Below are positions 1 through 7,039 of a DNA stretch of 64,000 nt, in pieces. Made by a program: the position numbers and the translations under genes. How positions within the stretch are numbered: position 1 is the first letter of the stretch; each line of letters opens with the position of its first letter. Source of the stretch: Curtobacterium luteum (GTDB taxonomy: Bacteria; Actinomycetota; Actinomycetes; Actinomycetales; Microbacteriaceae); contig NZ_LDQC01000026.1 of the NCBI RefSeq assembly GCF_001475545.1, positions 52,365-116,364 on the forward strand, written 5' to 3'. The notes under the pieces were generated by a model, which was not told the DNA's origin, ran no database searches, and was given only the letters and a program-made list of their open reading frames with translations.

Positions 1-5
1 GAACC

Positions 6-1205
6 ATGACCAGCAACCCGTCCATCACCGCGCGTCCGCCTCGGGCCTTCCGGGCCCGCGCTTCCCGCCTGGCGGCGGGCCTCGCAGCGCTCGCCGTCGT
101 CGCCGGAGGCATCGTCGGCACCGCTGCGCCGGCCTCCGCGTCCGCCGTCTGGACGGGCAGCGTCCCCGCGGGCACGGTGCTCAACCCGGGCGACTCCGTC
201 ACCTCGCCGAACGGACAGTTCCGCCTGATCCTGCAGGGCGACGGCAACCTCGTCGAGTACGGCATCGGCAACGCCGTGCTGTGGGCGTCGGGGACCTCGA
301 ACAAGCCCGGGGCGACCGTGAAGATCGGCCGGGACCGCTCCGTCGACCTCATGTACAACGGCAAGCGCGTCACCCGGTGGGCCCTGGCGGGCAAGAAGTC
401 CTCGACGTCGTTCGTCGTGCGCGGCGACGGGACGATGGCGTTGCTCGCCGGGACCGAGTCGGTCGTCAACTGGAAGAGCTACCAGGACCGCGTCACGGCC
501 GGGAACGTGGTCCTCGGCGGCACGACGCTCCGTTCGGACGCGAGCGGCACCCGCACCCTCGAGATGAAGACCGACGGCAACCTCGTGCAGCGCATCTCGG
601 GCAAGGCGGTCTGGCAGTCGGGGACGGGCGGGAACCCCGGCTCCTGGGCCGCGGTGCAGAACGACGGCAACCTGGTCGTCTACAAGCCCGGCAAGACGGC
701 GATCTGGCACACCGGGACGTACCGGTCCGGCGGCGGTTCGCTCCTCGTGCAGGTCGACGGCAACGTGGTGCTGTACGGCAAGAAGGACACGCGGACCTGG
801 TCGACCAAGCCCGTCACGGGTCTGCTCTGGCCGGTCCTCAGCACGAAGCTCTCCGGCCGGTACGGCGACGACCGCGGCGCGAACCACGTCCCGCGCTACC
901 ACCAGGGCACCGACGCGCCGGTCCCCGTCGGCACTCCCGTGTACGCGTCGGGGACCGGTACCGTCACGAGCACCGTCGCGAACAACGCGAGCTACGGCAA
1001 CTACGTCGTGGTGACGTACGGCAACGTGACCGTGCTCACGGCCCACCTGAGCAAGATCCAGGTGAAGAAGGGGCAGATCATCTCCCGTGGCATCGAGCTC
1101 GGGAAGTCGGGCAACACCGGGCAGTCGACGGGGCCGCACGTGCACGTCGAGACCCGGCGCGGCGGCACCCTCATCGATCCGCTGTCGGCCCTGCACTTCC
1201 GCTGA
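6..1205 (+). CDS. Secreted bulb-type lectin / M23 metallopeptidase fusion
   Basis: A 399-residue exported protein that probably cleaves peptidoglycan peptide cross-bridges outside the cell. An Arg-rich N-terminus and hydrophobic stretch end in an ASASA signal-peptidase site near residue 46. Residues ~47-275 carry at least three bulb-lectin motifs of the Q-x-D-x-N-x-V-x-Y type (for example QNDGNLVVY and QVDGNVVLY), the mannose-binding pattern. The C-terminal ~120 residues are a LytM/M23 domain with zinc ligands H299 and D303 (HQGTD) and the H378-V-H380 pair, so all key residues are present. The ATG lies 6 bases from the window edge; a longer N-terminus is possible but the signal peptide looks complete. 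Its role could be self wall remodelling or attack on neighbours; the sequence does not decide. Confidence 0.88.
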   Translation: MTSNPSITARPPRAFRARASRLAAGLAALAVVAGGIVGTAAPASASAVWTGSVPAGTVLNPGDSVTSPNGQFRLILQGDGNLVEYGIGNAVLWASGTSNKPGATVKIGRDRSVDLMYNGKRVTRWALAGKKSSTSFVVRGDGTMALLAGTESVVNWKSYQDRVTAGNVVLGGTTLRSDASGTRTLEMKTDGNLVQRISGKAVWQSGTGGNPGSWAAVQNDGNLVVYKPGKTAIWHTGTYRSGGGSLLVQVDGNVVLYGKKDTRTWSTKPVTGLLWPVLSTKLSGRYGDDRGANHVPRYHQGTDAPVPVGTPVYASGTGTVTSTVANNASYGNYVVVTYGNVTVLTAHLSKIQVKKGQIISRGIELGKSGNTGQSTGPHVHVETRRGGTLIDPLSALHFR

Positions 1206-1330
1206 CGCGGTCGGGGGCGGGTGGGGTCCGGCCTCGCCGGGGCGGTCGTCCGGCGAACCGGCGCCCCGCGTGTCAGCCCACGGCGGACTGGTACTCCAGT
1301 TCCACGCGGCGCGCGCCGTAGGCTTGGACG

Positions 1331-2122
1331 ATGCTCCGGACCCTCGCCCTCGTCGCGATCGGTGTCGTCGCCGGACTCCTCTCCGGGCTGTTCGGCGTCG
1401 GCGGCGGCGTCGTGGTCGTCCCGGCACTGATGGCCGTGCTCGGCATGGACCAGCGCCGCGCCTCCGCCACCTCGCTCGTGGCGATCGCCCCCGCAGCCGT
1501 CGTCGGTGCGGTCACCTACGGCGTGCAGGGCGAGGTGCACTGGCTCGCAGCGCTGACCCTGGCGGTCGGCAGCGTGGTCGGGGCGCCGATCGGTGCCCGG
1601 TTGCTCCGGACGATCCCGCTCCGCGCGCTGCCGTGGATCTTCGTGGGCTTCATCGCGGTGGTGCTCGTGTCGCTCTTCTCGACGGTCCCGACCCGCGGCG
1701 GCGACGTGCACTTCGGCGTCGTGGAGGCCCTGGTGCTGCTCCTGCTCGGACTGCTGTCCGGCGTGCTGTCCGGGCTCGTGGGCGTCGGCGGCGGGGTCGT
1801 CATCGTGCCGGGGCTCGAGGTCGCCCTCGGCGCCGGTGACCTGCTCGCGAAGGGCACGTCGCTCCTGACGATGGTCCCGACGTCGGTGTCCGGCACGGTC
1901 GCGAACCTGCGCCGGCGTGCGGTGGACGTACGGGTCGGCCTGACGGTCGGGATCACGGCCGCGGTCTGCTCGCCGGCGGGTGCCTGGCTCGCCCGGCTGG
2001 TGGACCCGCAGGTCGGCACGTGGCTGTTCGCGGCGTTCCTCGTGGTGGTCGCGGTCATCGTGCTGAGCCGCGGTCGCCGGAGCCGGCGGGCAGCGGAGGC
2101 GACCGTCGGGGAGGTCGCGTGA
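1331..2122 (+). CDS. TauE/SafE (TSUP) family membrane transporter
   Basis: A 263-residue integral membrane protein of the TauE/SafE family, which exports sulfite, sulfoacetate or related organic anions. It has the internal duplication of the family: two halves each containing a Gly-rich GLFGVGGGVVVVP-type motif (residues ~20-32 and again near 145-160, LVGVGGGVVIVPG) and about eight hydrophobic segments. The length is normal. The stop overlaps the GTG start of the following DNA-repair gene, so the two are probably co-translated although no functional link is obvious. The substrate cannot be told from sequence. Confidence 0.85.
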   Translation: MLRTLALVAIGVVAGLLSGLFGVGGGVVVVPALMAVLGMDQRRASATSLVAIAPAAVVGAVTYGVQGEVHWLAALTLAVGSVVGAPIGARLLRTIPLRALPWIFVGFIAVVLVSLFSTVPTRGGDVHFGVVEALVLLLLGLLSGVLSGLVGVGGGVVIVPGLEVALGAGDLLAKGTSLLTMVPTSVSGTVANLRRRAVDVRVGLTVGITAAVCSPAGAWLARLVDPQVGTWLFAAFLVVVAVIVLSRGRRSRRAAEATVGEVA

Positions 2123-2757
2123 CGGGCCTCCAGGCCGGCGGCTCGGCGGAGGACGTGATCACGGCCCTCGCGCGCACCACCGGCGACGTCGCCGCGGCCC
2201 GCAGGGTCGCGCGGCGGTTCGCCGCGCTGGACGAGGGTGAGCGCTCGGCGTTGCTCTGGAGCGAGGACCCGGGTGCGCGGCTGGTCGCGGTGCTGCTGCT
2301 CGTGCAGGCGATGCGGGAGCGTCCGGACGACGAGCTGACCGACGAGTACCTCGCCGCGGCGAAGGCCGAGCGCTTCGACGACCCGGTCCTCGTGGACCTC
2401 GCGGCGGAGGAACTCGTCGGCGCGCCCCTCGTCGCCGGCGGGTCGACGGGACAGCTCTTCGCGCTCGCGAAGTCCGACGTGGCGATCGTGCGCCGGATCG
2501 CGGTGGTCGCGACGCTGGCGTTCGTGAAGCAGGGCGACGCGGAGGTCGCGCTCGGGATCGTCGGCCGGCTCGTGAGCGAGCGCGGCGAGACCGTGCAGTC
2601 CGCGGTCGGGTGGGTGTTGCGGGAGGTCGGGAAGCGCGCGTCCGAACCGGCGCTCGTGGCGTTCCTCGAGCGGCAGGGTCGTTGGCTCTCGCCCGCGGCG
2701 CGTACGACGGCGACCGAGCACCTGCCGCCGGCAGACCGGGACCGCTTGCGCGGGTGA
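2119..2757 (+). CDS. AlkD-like DNA alkylation repair protein (HEAT-repeat fold)
   Basis: A 212-residue all-alpha protein resembling the AlkC/AlkD DNA glycosylase family, which excises bulky or cationic alkylated bases with a HEAT-like superhelix. The diagnostic part is the C-terminal half: DVAIVRRIAVVATL, then VQSAVGWVLREVGKR and the trailing FLERQ segment, which parallel the conserved AlkD core containing the GWxLRE motif. The start is the GTG at 2119, whose G-T-G-A overlaps the upstream stop; the open frame continues further upstream but only inside the transporter gene. A short hairpin follows the stop. Catalytic Trp/Asp positions are not identified with certainty, so the activity is inferred from the family. 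Confidence 0.72.
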   Translation: MTGLQAGGSAEDVITALARTTGDVAAARRVARRFAALDEGERSALLWSEDPGARLVAVLLLVQAMRERPDDELTDEYLAAAKAERFDDPVLVDLAAEELVGAPLVAGGSTGQLFALAKSDVAIVRRIAVVATLAFVKQGDAEVALGIVGRLVSERGETVQSAVGWVLREVGKRASEPALVAFLERQGRWLSPAARTTATEHLPPADRDRLRG

Positions 2758-2763
2758 CGCCCT

Positions 2764-2782
2764 GGAGGCGCGGCTCGCCTCC
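2764..2782. terminator. Hairpin 3' of the AlkD-like gene (GGAGGCG family)
   Basis: Perfect 7-bp arms GGAGGCG and CGCCTCC with a 5-base loop, 6 bases after the stop codon. There is no U-tract. It belongs to the family of GGAGGCGCGG hairpins seen elsewhere in the window. Confidence 0.5.
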
Positions 2783-2837
2783 GCCTCGCCGGTCCCGTCA
2801 TCGCGGGTGCGCGGGGCACGCGACTAGCCTGCTGCGC

Positions 2838-3740
2838 ATGCCCACGGACGTGCCCCGCATCGACGCCGACCTCGTCCGACGACTCGTGGCGACGCAGTTC
2901 CCCGAGTGGGCTGGCCTGCCCGTCAGCGAGGTCGCGCACCAGGGCTGGGACAACCGGACCTTCCGGCTCGGCGACGGCCTGAGCGTCCGGCTCCCGAGCG
3001 CTGCCGGGTACGTGCCCGCGGTCGAGAAGGAGCAGCGGGTCCTGCCGTACCTCGCCGCTCGCCTCGACGTCCCCGTGCCGGAGCCCGTGGCGCTCGGTTC
3101 GCCCGACCCCGACTACCCGTTCCCGTGGTCGGTGCGACGGTGGCTCCCGGGGCGGGTGTCGGCCGACGTGCCGGACCCGGACCGCGGGCAGATCGCCGGC
3201 GACGTCGCCGCTGCGCTCGTGCAGTTGCGCGGCGTCCCCGTCGGGCCCGGACCGGCTGCGGGCACGCACTCGTTCCACCGGGGCGCGCACCCGTCGCGCT
3301 ACGCCGCCGAGGTGGTCGCCGCGCTCGACACGCTCGGGTCCAGGGTCGACCGCGCCGCGTGCGAGGCGGTCTGGGACGCGGCGGCCCGTTCGACCTGGAG
3401 CAGCCCGCCCGTGTGGTTCCACGGCGACGTCGCTCCCGGGAACCTCCTCGTGGACGAAGCCGGCCGACTCAGCGCCGTGATCGACTTCGGGACGTGCGGC
3501 GTCGGGGACCCAGCGTGCGACCTCGTGCTGGCGTGGACGTTCCTCGACCCCGATGCTCGCCAGGTGTTCCACGGCGCGGTCGGCCTCGACGCGGACACCT
3601 GGGCACGGGCTCGCGGATGGGCACTGTGGAAGTCGCTCATCATGCTCGCCGGGAGCGCCGGACCGGGCGACGCCGACGAACACCGTGCGGTCCTCGACGC
3701 CGTGCTCGCCGACCCGGTCACGACACCGAGCGCGGTCTGA
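2838..3740 (+). CDS. Aminoglycoside phosphotransferase (APH)-fold kinase
   Basis: A 300-residue protein of the APH/choline-kinase family, which phosphorylates small hydroxylated molecules with ATP or GTP. The Brenner-type catalytic loop H195-G-D197-x4-N202 (HGDVAPGNLL) and the metal-binding D216 in IDFGT are intact. The N-terminal QGWDNRTFRLGDGLSVRLP stretch corresponds to the nucleotide-binding beta-sheet. ATG at 2838 is chosen because the longer open frame upstream lies in a hairpin region and is Arg-rich noise. It is monocistronic. Family membership is clear; whether it acts on an antibiotic, a sugar or an amino alcohol is unknown, and most chromosomal members in actinobacteria are not proven resistance genes. 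Confidence 0.85.
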   Translation: MPTDVPRIDADLVRRLVATQFPEWAGLPVSEVAHQGWDNRTFRLGDGLSVRLPSAAGYVPAVEKEQRVLPYLAARLDVPVPEPVALGSPDPDYPFPWSVRRWLPGRVSADVPDPDRGQIAGDVAAALVQLRGVPVGPGPAAGTHSFHRGAHPSRYAAEVVAALDTLGSRVDRAACEAVWDAAARSTWSSPPVWFHGDVAPGNLLVDEAGRLSAVIDFGTCGVGDPACDLVLAWTFLDPDARQVFHGAVGLDADTWARARGWALWKSLIMLAGSAGPGDADEHRAVLDAVLADPVTTPSAV

Positions 3741-3768
3741 CGGGGTCCGCGCCCTGGCTCCGACGCGG

Positions 3769-4371
3769 TCAGCTCCGTGGGTCGGGCTCCGGTGCGAGCG
3801 CCGCGCGCAGCACGACGTCGAGCGCCGCTGTCTGCCGCTCGGGCGTCCAGTGGTCCGGGTCGCCGGCCGCGAGCGCGGTGACGCCCTCCACCGCCGCACC
3901 GAGTGATCCTGCCCGCGCCGTGCAGGTGTCCGCGGGCAGGTTCGTCGCGGCGCCGATCAAGCGCGCGAGCCGATCGGCGAACGCGCGGGCGTTCCCGGCA
4001 TGTCGCTCAGCGAGGGCCGGGTCGCTGAGTGCCGCGGCGAGGAAGCCGACCCAGACGCGAGCCTCCGCGGCACGATCGGCGTCGGTCGCGAGTGCCCCGA
4101 GTGCCACGGCGCGGACCGCCGCGGCGGGGTCGGGAGCGGTCGACTCGGCCTGGTCGGCGCGGACCCGGGTGCGCTCGTGGAGGACGGCGCGGGCGTGGAG
4201 GAGCAGTGCGCGCTTGTCCGGGAACGTGTGGAGGACGAGGCCGGTGGTGCAGCCCGCCCGCTCAGCGACGGCTCGCAGGGTCAGCCCGGTGGGGCCGAGT
4301 TCGGCGAGGGCCGTGAACACCGCGTCGGAGAGGCGTGCGCGCTGCGCTGCGTCATCGCGGATCCGGGGCAC
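3769..4371 (-). CDS. TetR/AcrR family transcriptional regulator
   Basis: A 200-residue repressor-like protein. Residues ~10-55 form the TetR helix-turn-helix: LTLRAVAERAGCTTGLVLHTF followed by DKRALLLHA, typical of the family. The rest is a variable all-alpha ligand domain. It starts at a GTG and is divergent from an acetyltransferase gene 50 bp away. The intervening DNA has two overlapping inverted repeats of GTAAC/GTTAC, so autoregulation and control of the acetyltransferase are likely. The inducing ligand is unknown. Confidence 0.87.
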   Translation of the reverse strand: MPRIRDDAAQRARLSDAVFTALAELGPTGLTLRAVAERAGCTTGLVLHTFPDKRALLLHARAVLHERTRVRADQAESTAPDPAAAVRAVALGALATDADRAAEARVWVGFLAAALSDPALAERHAGNARAFADRLARLIGAATNLPADTCTARAGSLGAAVEGVTALAAGDPDHWTPERQTAALDVVLRAALAPEPDPRS

Positions 4372-4380
4372 GAAGGAAGC

Positions 4381-4400
4381 GTAACAGGTGTTACCGTAAC
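4381..4400. promoter_or_regulatory. Likely TetR operator between tetR and GNAT genes
   Basis: Two overlapping inverted repeats: GTAACA-GG-TGTTAC (4381-4394) and GTTAC-C-GTAAC (4390-4400). They lie between the divergent TetR and acetyltransferase starts (10 and 22 bp away), the standard place for a TetR operator. Binding is inferred. Confidence 0.7.
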
Positions 4401-4421
4401 GACCGTCACGAAAGGACGGCC

Positions 4422-4949
4422 ATGCCCGACGCCACGCCCTGGACCATCACGACGACACCGTTCGACGACCCCGACGCGGACCGGCTCCGCCGAGCGCAGC
4501 GCCGGGAACTCGACGCCCGCTACGGCTCGAGCGACCACGAGCCCGGCGTTCCGCCGTCCGGGGCGGACGTCCCCGTGTTCCTCGTCGCACGGGACGCCGA
4601 CGGCACCCCGGTCGCGTGCGGTGGGCTCCGACCCCTCGCCGACGACGTCCTCGGCCCCGGTGTCGTCGAGGTGAAGCGGATGTACACGGCTCCCGAGGCG
4701 CGGGGGACCGGGGTGGCCACGGCTGTGCTGCGGGCGCTCGAGGACGAGGCCCGTCGCCTCGGCGCGCCGCGGCTGGTGCTCGAGACCGGACCCGCGCAGC
4801 CGGATGCGATCCGGTTCTACCAGCGTGAGGGGTACGAGCCGATCCCGCTCTTCGGGGCCTACGTCGGCTCGGACGTCTCGGTCTGCTTCGGTCGCTCGCT
4901 CGACGCCGTGGATCCGGATCAGCGCGAGAACACGTCGTCGAGCGTGTAG
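4422..4949 (+). CDS. GNAT family N-acetyltransferase
   Basis: A 175-residue acetyl-CoA-dependent acyltransferase. The acetyl-CoA-binding motif A is VKRMYTAPEARGTGVATAVL (R-G-x-G-V/A), followed by the usual FYQREGYEPI motif B near the C-terminus. The ATG at 4422 follows an AAAGGA ribosome site. It is divergent from the TetR gene and probably its target. The last 31 bases overlap the end of the opposite-strand deacetylase gene, so the two transcripts are antisense at their 3' ends. Substrate unknown; small-molecule detoxification would fit the TetR pairing. Confidence 0.86.
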   Translation: MPDATPWTITTTPFDDPDADRLRRAQRRELDARYGSSDHEPGVPPSGADVPVFLVARDADGTPVACGGLRPLADDVLGPGVVEVKRMYTAPEARGTGVATAVLRALEDEARRLGAPRLVLETGPAQPDAIRFYQREGYEPIPLFGAYVGSDVSVCFGRSLDAVDPDQRENTSSSV

Positions 4950-5725
4950 GTCCCCAGCCGCCGCTGCCGGAGCAGTCGCCCGAGTCGGGGGAGTGCGCCG
5001 ATCGTCCCAGGGTGGTTCGCGTGCCCGATCACGATCCGCCCCGCGGTGAACCACTGGTCGGCGAACCCGACGATCTGACCGGCGCCGATGTCACCGGAGT
5101 CGGCGAGCGTGCCGTACCAGAGCAGCGGCGTCGTGTACCCGACCCGCGCGGCCGCTGCGTCCACCCGGGCGTCGTGGTAGCCGTACGGCGGACGGAAGTA
5201 CGGCCGCGCGTCGACACCGAACGTGTGCTCGATGAACTCGTGGTTCCGGGTGAGCTCGTCCTCGATGGCCTGGTCGGAGAGCCCGGTCAGCGCCGGGTGG
5301 TCCCACGTGTGGTTCCCGATCTGCACCTGCCCAGACTCGATGAGTGGCCGGAGGGCGTCGGCGTGCTCCGTCCACGACGGGCGCACCCCGTTGACGAAGA
5401 ACGTCAGCCGCGTGCCGGTCTCCCGGGCGAACCGGACGTAGGCACCGACGACCTCCGGGGACGCGCCGTCGTCGACCGTCCACGCGATCCCCGGTGTCCC
5501 CGCGGGCAGCCCCGTCACCGTCCCGGCCGGGAGCGGTCGCTTCGCGATCGCCGGCGCGGTCCAGGTCGGTGGCGCCGTCGGCGTCGGGACGGCGACGGGC
5601 GTCGCGGAGCGGGACGGGTCGGTGACGCGACGGGGCGTGGCCGGCGAGCACGCCGACAGGGCCGAGGTGGCGAGCAGGGCACCGGCTGCGGCGAGCAGGG
5701 TGCGGCGGGTGGTGCGGTGGTCCAT
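4919..5725 (-). CDS. Lipoprotein polysaccharide deacetylase (NodB/CE4 fold)
   Basis: A 268-residue carbohydrate esterase of the NodB family, removing N- or O-acetyl groups from peptidoglycan, chitin or xylan outside the membrane. The N-terminus has a twin-arginine-like TTRRT motif, a hydrophobic core and a lipobox LSAC with Cys26. A Pro/Thr linker (~27-60) precedes the catalytic domain. CE4 motifs are visible: TVDDG (D85, D86; usual TFDDG with F to V), H139-x3-H143 (HTWDH), RPPYG at ~178-182, and a late IGHANHPG histidine. ATG 5725 gives the shortest complete signal; an ATG 12 bases upstream is also possible. The last 31 bases overlap the convergent GNAT gene. Confidence 0.87.
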   Translation of the reverse strand: MDHRTTRRTLLAAAGALLATSALSACSPATPRRVTDPSRSATPVAVPTPTAPPTWTAPAIAKRPLPAGTVTGLPAGTPGIAWTVDDGASPEVVGAYVRFARETGTRLTFFVNGVRPSWTEHADALRPLIESGQVQIGNHTWDHPALTGLSDQAIEDELTRNHEFIEHTFGVDARPYFRPPYGYHDARVDAAAARVGYTTPLLWYGTLADSGDIGAGQIVGFADQWFTAGRIVIGHANHPGTIGALPRLGRLLRQRRLGTYTLDDVFSR

Positions 5726-6004
5726 CCCCACCACCATCCGACGGGGTCGGGTCCGGCACATCGCCGCGGCGGACGATCCTGCGGTGGCCGGTCGGCCATC
5801 GCCGCTTCCGCCGTACGTGCAGTTCGCGGGCCGGACTGGAGGCACCTGGCGTGTCCGGCGCCCACCGCACGTCGCGGATGCGGCCGGGAACGCGCAACAG
5901 GGTCGGCCGACACCAGCGCCGGTGGCGCGACATGTCGTCCGCCGATCCGGCCCTGCGTGCGGCTCGGATCCGGGGTCTCCGGTCCGACGGCTGGCGACGC
6001 GGAA
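5726..6004. other. Long stretch without a supported gene
   Basis: About 280 bases between the deacetylase start and the hairpin of the next minus-strand gene. Frames on both strands are open only because of GC content and show no plausible start plus ribosome site. It presumably contains the deacetylase promoter, but no good -35/-10 pair stands out. A small CGACATGTCG palindrome lies near 5930. Confidence 0.5.
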
Positions 6005-6032
6005 GCCCTCGGCAGCTCCTGCTACCGAGGGC
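6005..6032 (-). terminator. Hairpin terminator of the small-protein island
   Basis: Perfect 8-bp arms GCCCTCGG (6005-6012) and CCGAGGGC (6025-6032), 18 bases beyond the stop of the small membrane protein and in the right orientation to end the minus-strand transcript. Confidence 0.6.
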
Positions 6033-6050
6033 CTTCGTCGTGTCCAGCAA

Positions 6051-6275
6051 TCAGTACCGCTGCGGCAGCTGCTGGGCGCGTTTCGGGTGTTGCACGACGG
6101 CCGTGGCCGTGAAGCACGCCACGCTCGAGCCGGCCAGGATGAGGGCGGCAGCGAGGAGTCGGCTCGCCTGGGCGCTCCCCGGACCGACGACGCACACTGC
6201 GACGATCCCGAGCGTGATCGTCGAGCCGGCAAGTGCTCCCACGATCGTGTGGAGTACGGCTATGAGAGATCGCAA
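6051..6275 (-). CDS. Small membrane protein, two transmembrane segments
   Basis: About 74 residues, mostly two hydrophobic helices (HTIVGALAGSTITLGIVAVCVV and RLLAAALILAGSSVACFTATAVV, both described here only by type) separated by a short GPGSAQAS loop, with a polar tail. I start it at TTG 6275 because GGGAAGGGG lies 7 bases upstream. An alternative GTG at 6302 would overlap the stop of the preceding frame (GTGA) but has no ribosome site. It is the last gene of a low-GC three-part minus-strand unit with a secreted protein. Function not recognised; an immunity or accessory role for the secreted protein is only a guess. Confidence 0.5.
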   Translation of the reverse strand: MRSLIAVLHTIVGALAGSTITLGIVAVCVVGPGSAQASRLLAAALILAGSSVACFTATAVVQHPKRAQQLPQRY

Positions 6276-6298
6276 GACGGTCCCCTTCCCGGATTCGA

Positions 6299-6448
6299 TC
6301 ACTGGGAGTTGCACCAGGTGATCGAGGACGGCGGAATGTTGTGGATCACGGTACCTCGGCCGTTCGATGCGCAGACGCCCAGGAATGCGCCCGCGACGGC
6401 AAGGAGGCCAGCGAGCGCGACACATGCTGCGGCACCAAGCCCCGTTAC
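6299..6448 (-). pseudogene. Out-of-frame membrane tail continuing the secreted protein
   Basis: A 49-codon frame that has no ATG, GTG or TTG before its hydrophobic segment, yet reads like a real protein end: a ~22-residue Ala/Leu-rich transmembrane helix (residues ~3-26) followed by NGRGTVIHNIPPSSITWC and a stop. It begins exactly where the upstream secreted protein terminates (TAA at 6445-6447), shifted by one base. The simplest reading is that the two were a single type-I membrane protein and a frameshift (mutation, sequencing error or programmed slip) split them. The coding potential is visible; the ancestral fusion is inference. Confidence 0.5.
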
Positions 6449-6753
6449 GCCTGATCCGGATCAACGGCGGCGTTCTGGACGATGCCACCCGTTGCCGCGA
6501 AGCCGGTCGCGTAGGAGTCGACTGTTGCAGCATCGACGCCGGCTCGACGGGCGAGCGCTCCGTCGAACCGATCCTCGATTCGGTCTGTGGCATCGAACAA
6601 GGCCTGCACGGTTGTTTCGGTGATGGCAGTCGTCGCAGCGGGCGATGTCGCGGAGGCACTCGCCGGACTCGCCACGAGCATCGATCCGAACAGGGCGGCG
6701 GTCGTGGCTGCGATCAGGGTCGATCGAGCCTGGGTGATGGTGAAGAGCTTCAA
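6445..6753 (-). CDS. Small secreted protein of unknown function
   Basis: 102 residues starting at TTG 6753, chosen because GGAGG lies 7 bases upstream. The first ~33 residues are a classical signal peptide (MKLFTITQ..., hydrophobic core, cleavage after SPASASA). The mature part is acidic and helical (TTVQALFDATDRIEDRF) and stops after DPDQA, without a clear domain. Directly downstream, one base out of frame, lies a hydrophobic helix with a distinctive NIPPSSITWC tail, so this may be a truncated larger protein. Base composition is lower in GC than neighbours, suggesting a different history. A candidate promoter with an inverted repeat lies 56 bases upstream. Family not recognised. Confidence 0.65.
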   Translation of the reverse strand: MKLFTITQARSTLIAATTAALFGSMLVASPASASATSPAATTAITETTVQALFDATDRIEDRFDGALARRAGVDAATVDSYATGFAATGGIVQNAAVDPDQA

Positions 6754-6808
6754 GGGTTTTCCTCCAGTTCCAGCGACGTTGCTGGCCAGCAGGGTGCTGG
6801 TACTTGAA

Positions 6809-6824
6809 ATTGTGCACGCACAAT
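6809..6824 (-). promoter_or_regulatory. Inverted repeat over a candidate promoter
   Basis: Perfect 7-bp arms ATTGTGC and GCACAAT around AC. On the minus strand, TTGTAC (6837-6832) and CACAAT (6814-6809) are separated by 17 bases, giving a plausible -35/-10 pair for the secreted-protein gene, with the repeat covering the spacer and -10. A repressor site is likely but unproved. Confidence 0.45.
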
Positions 6825-6990
6825 CTGAAATGTACAAGCGCATCACGGCGGCGCCGCCGCCTCAGTTGCTTTCTCGCGTCATCTCCTGCCTGCCGGCTCG
6901 ACTCGGCCCACCCGCGCACCGTGCGTTCCGCGCGTCGGGGACGCGGCTGGGAACGCGCCACGGGGCGGGAGGGTAGCGACGGGGCGGAGA

Positions 6991-7011
6991 CGAGCCGTGC
7001 CTCCAGGCCGG
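6991..7011. repeat. 21-base repeat, copy 1
   Basis: A 21-base sequence containing GCCTCCAGGCC, identical to 42636-42656. Both are intergenic and resemble one arm of the GGAGGCGCGG hairpin family. Confidence 0.7.
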
Positions 7012-7039
7012 CCCGAAGCGACCACGAGAGGAACGCGAC

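Noticed and set aside
2055..3899. A 614-codon open frame on the minus strand, opposite the AlkD-like and APH genes
   Set aside because: Arg/Pro/Ala-rich translation without domain or ribosome site; it is the antisense of two well-supported genes in very GC-rich DNA.
6276..6302. GTG 6302 as the start of the two-helix membrane protein
   Set aside because: It overlaps the previous stop as GTGA, which is attractive, but there is no ribosome site; TTG 6275 has a strong one. Kept as an alternative.
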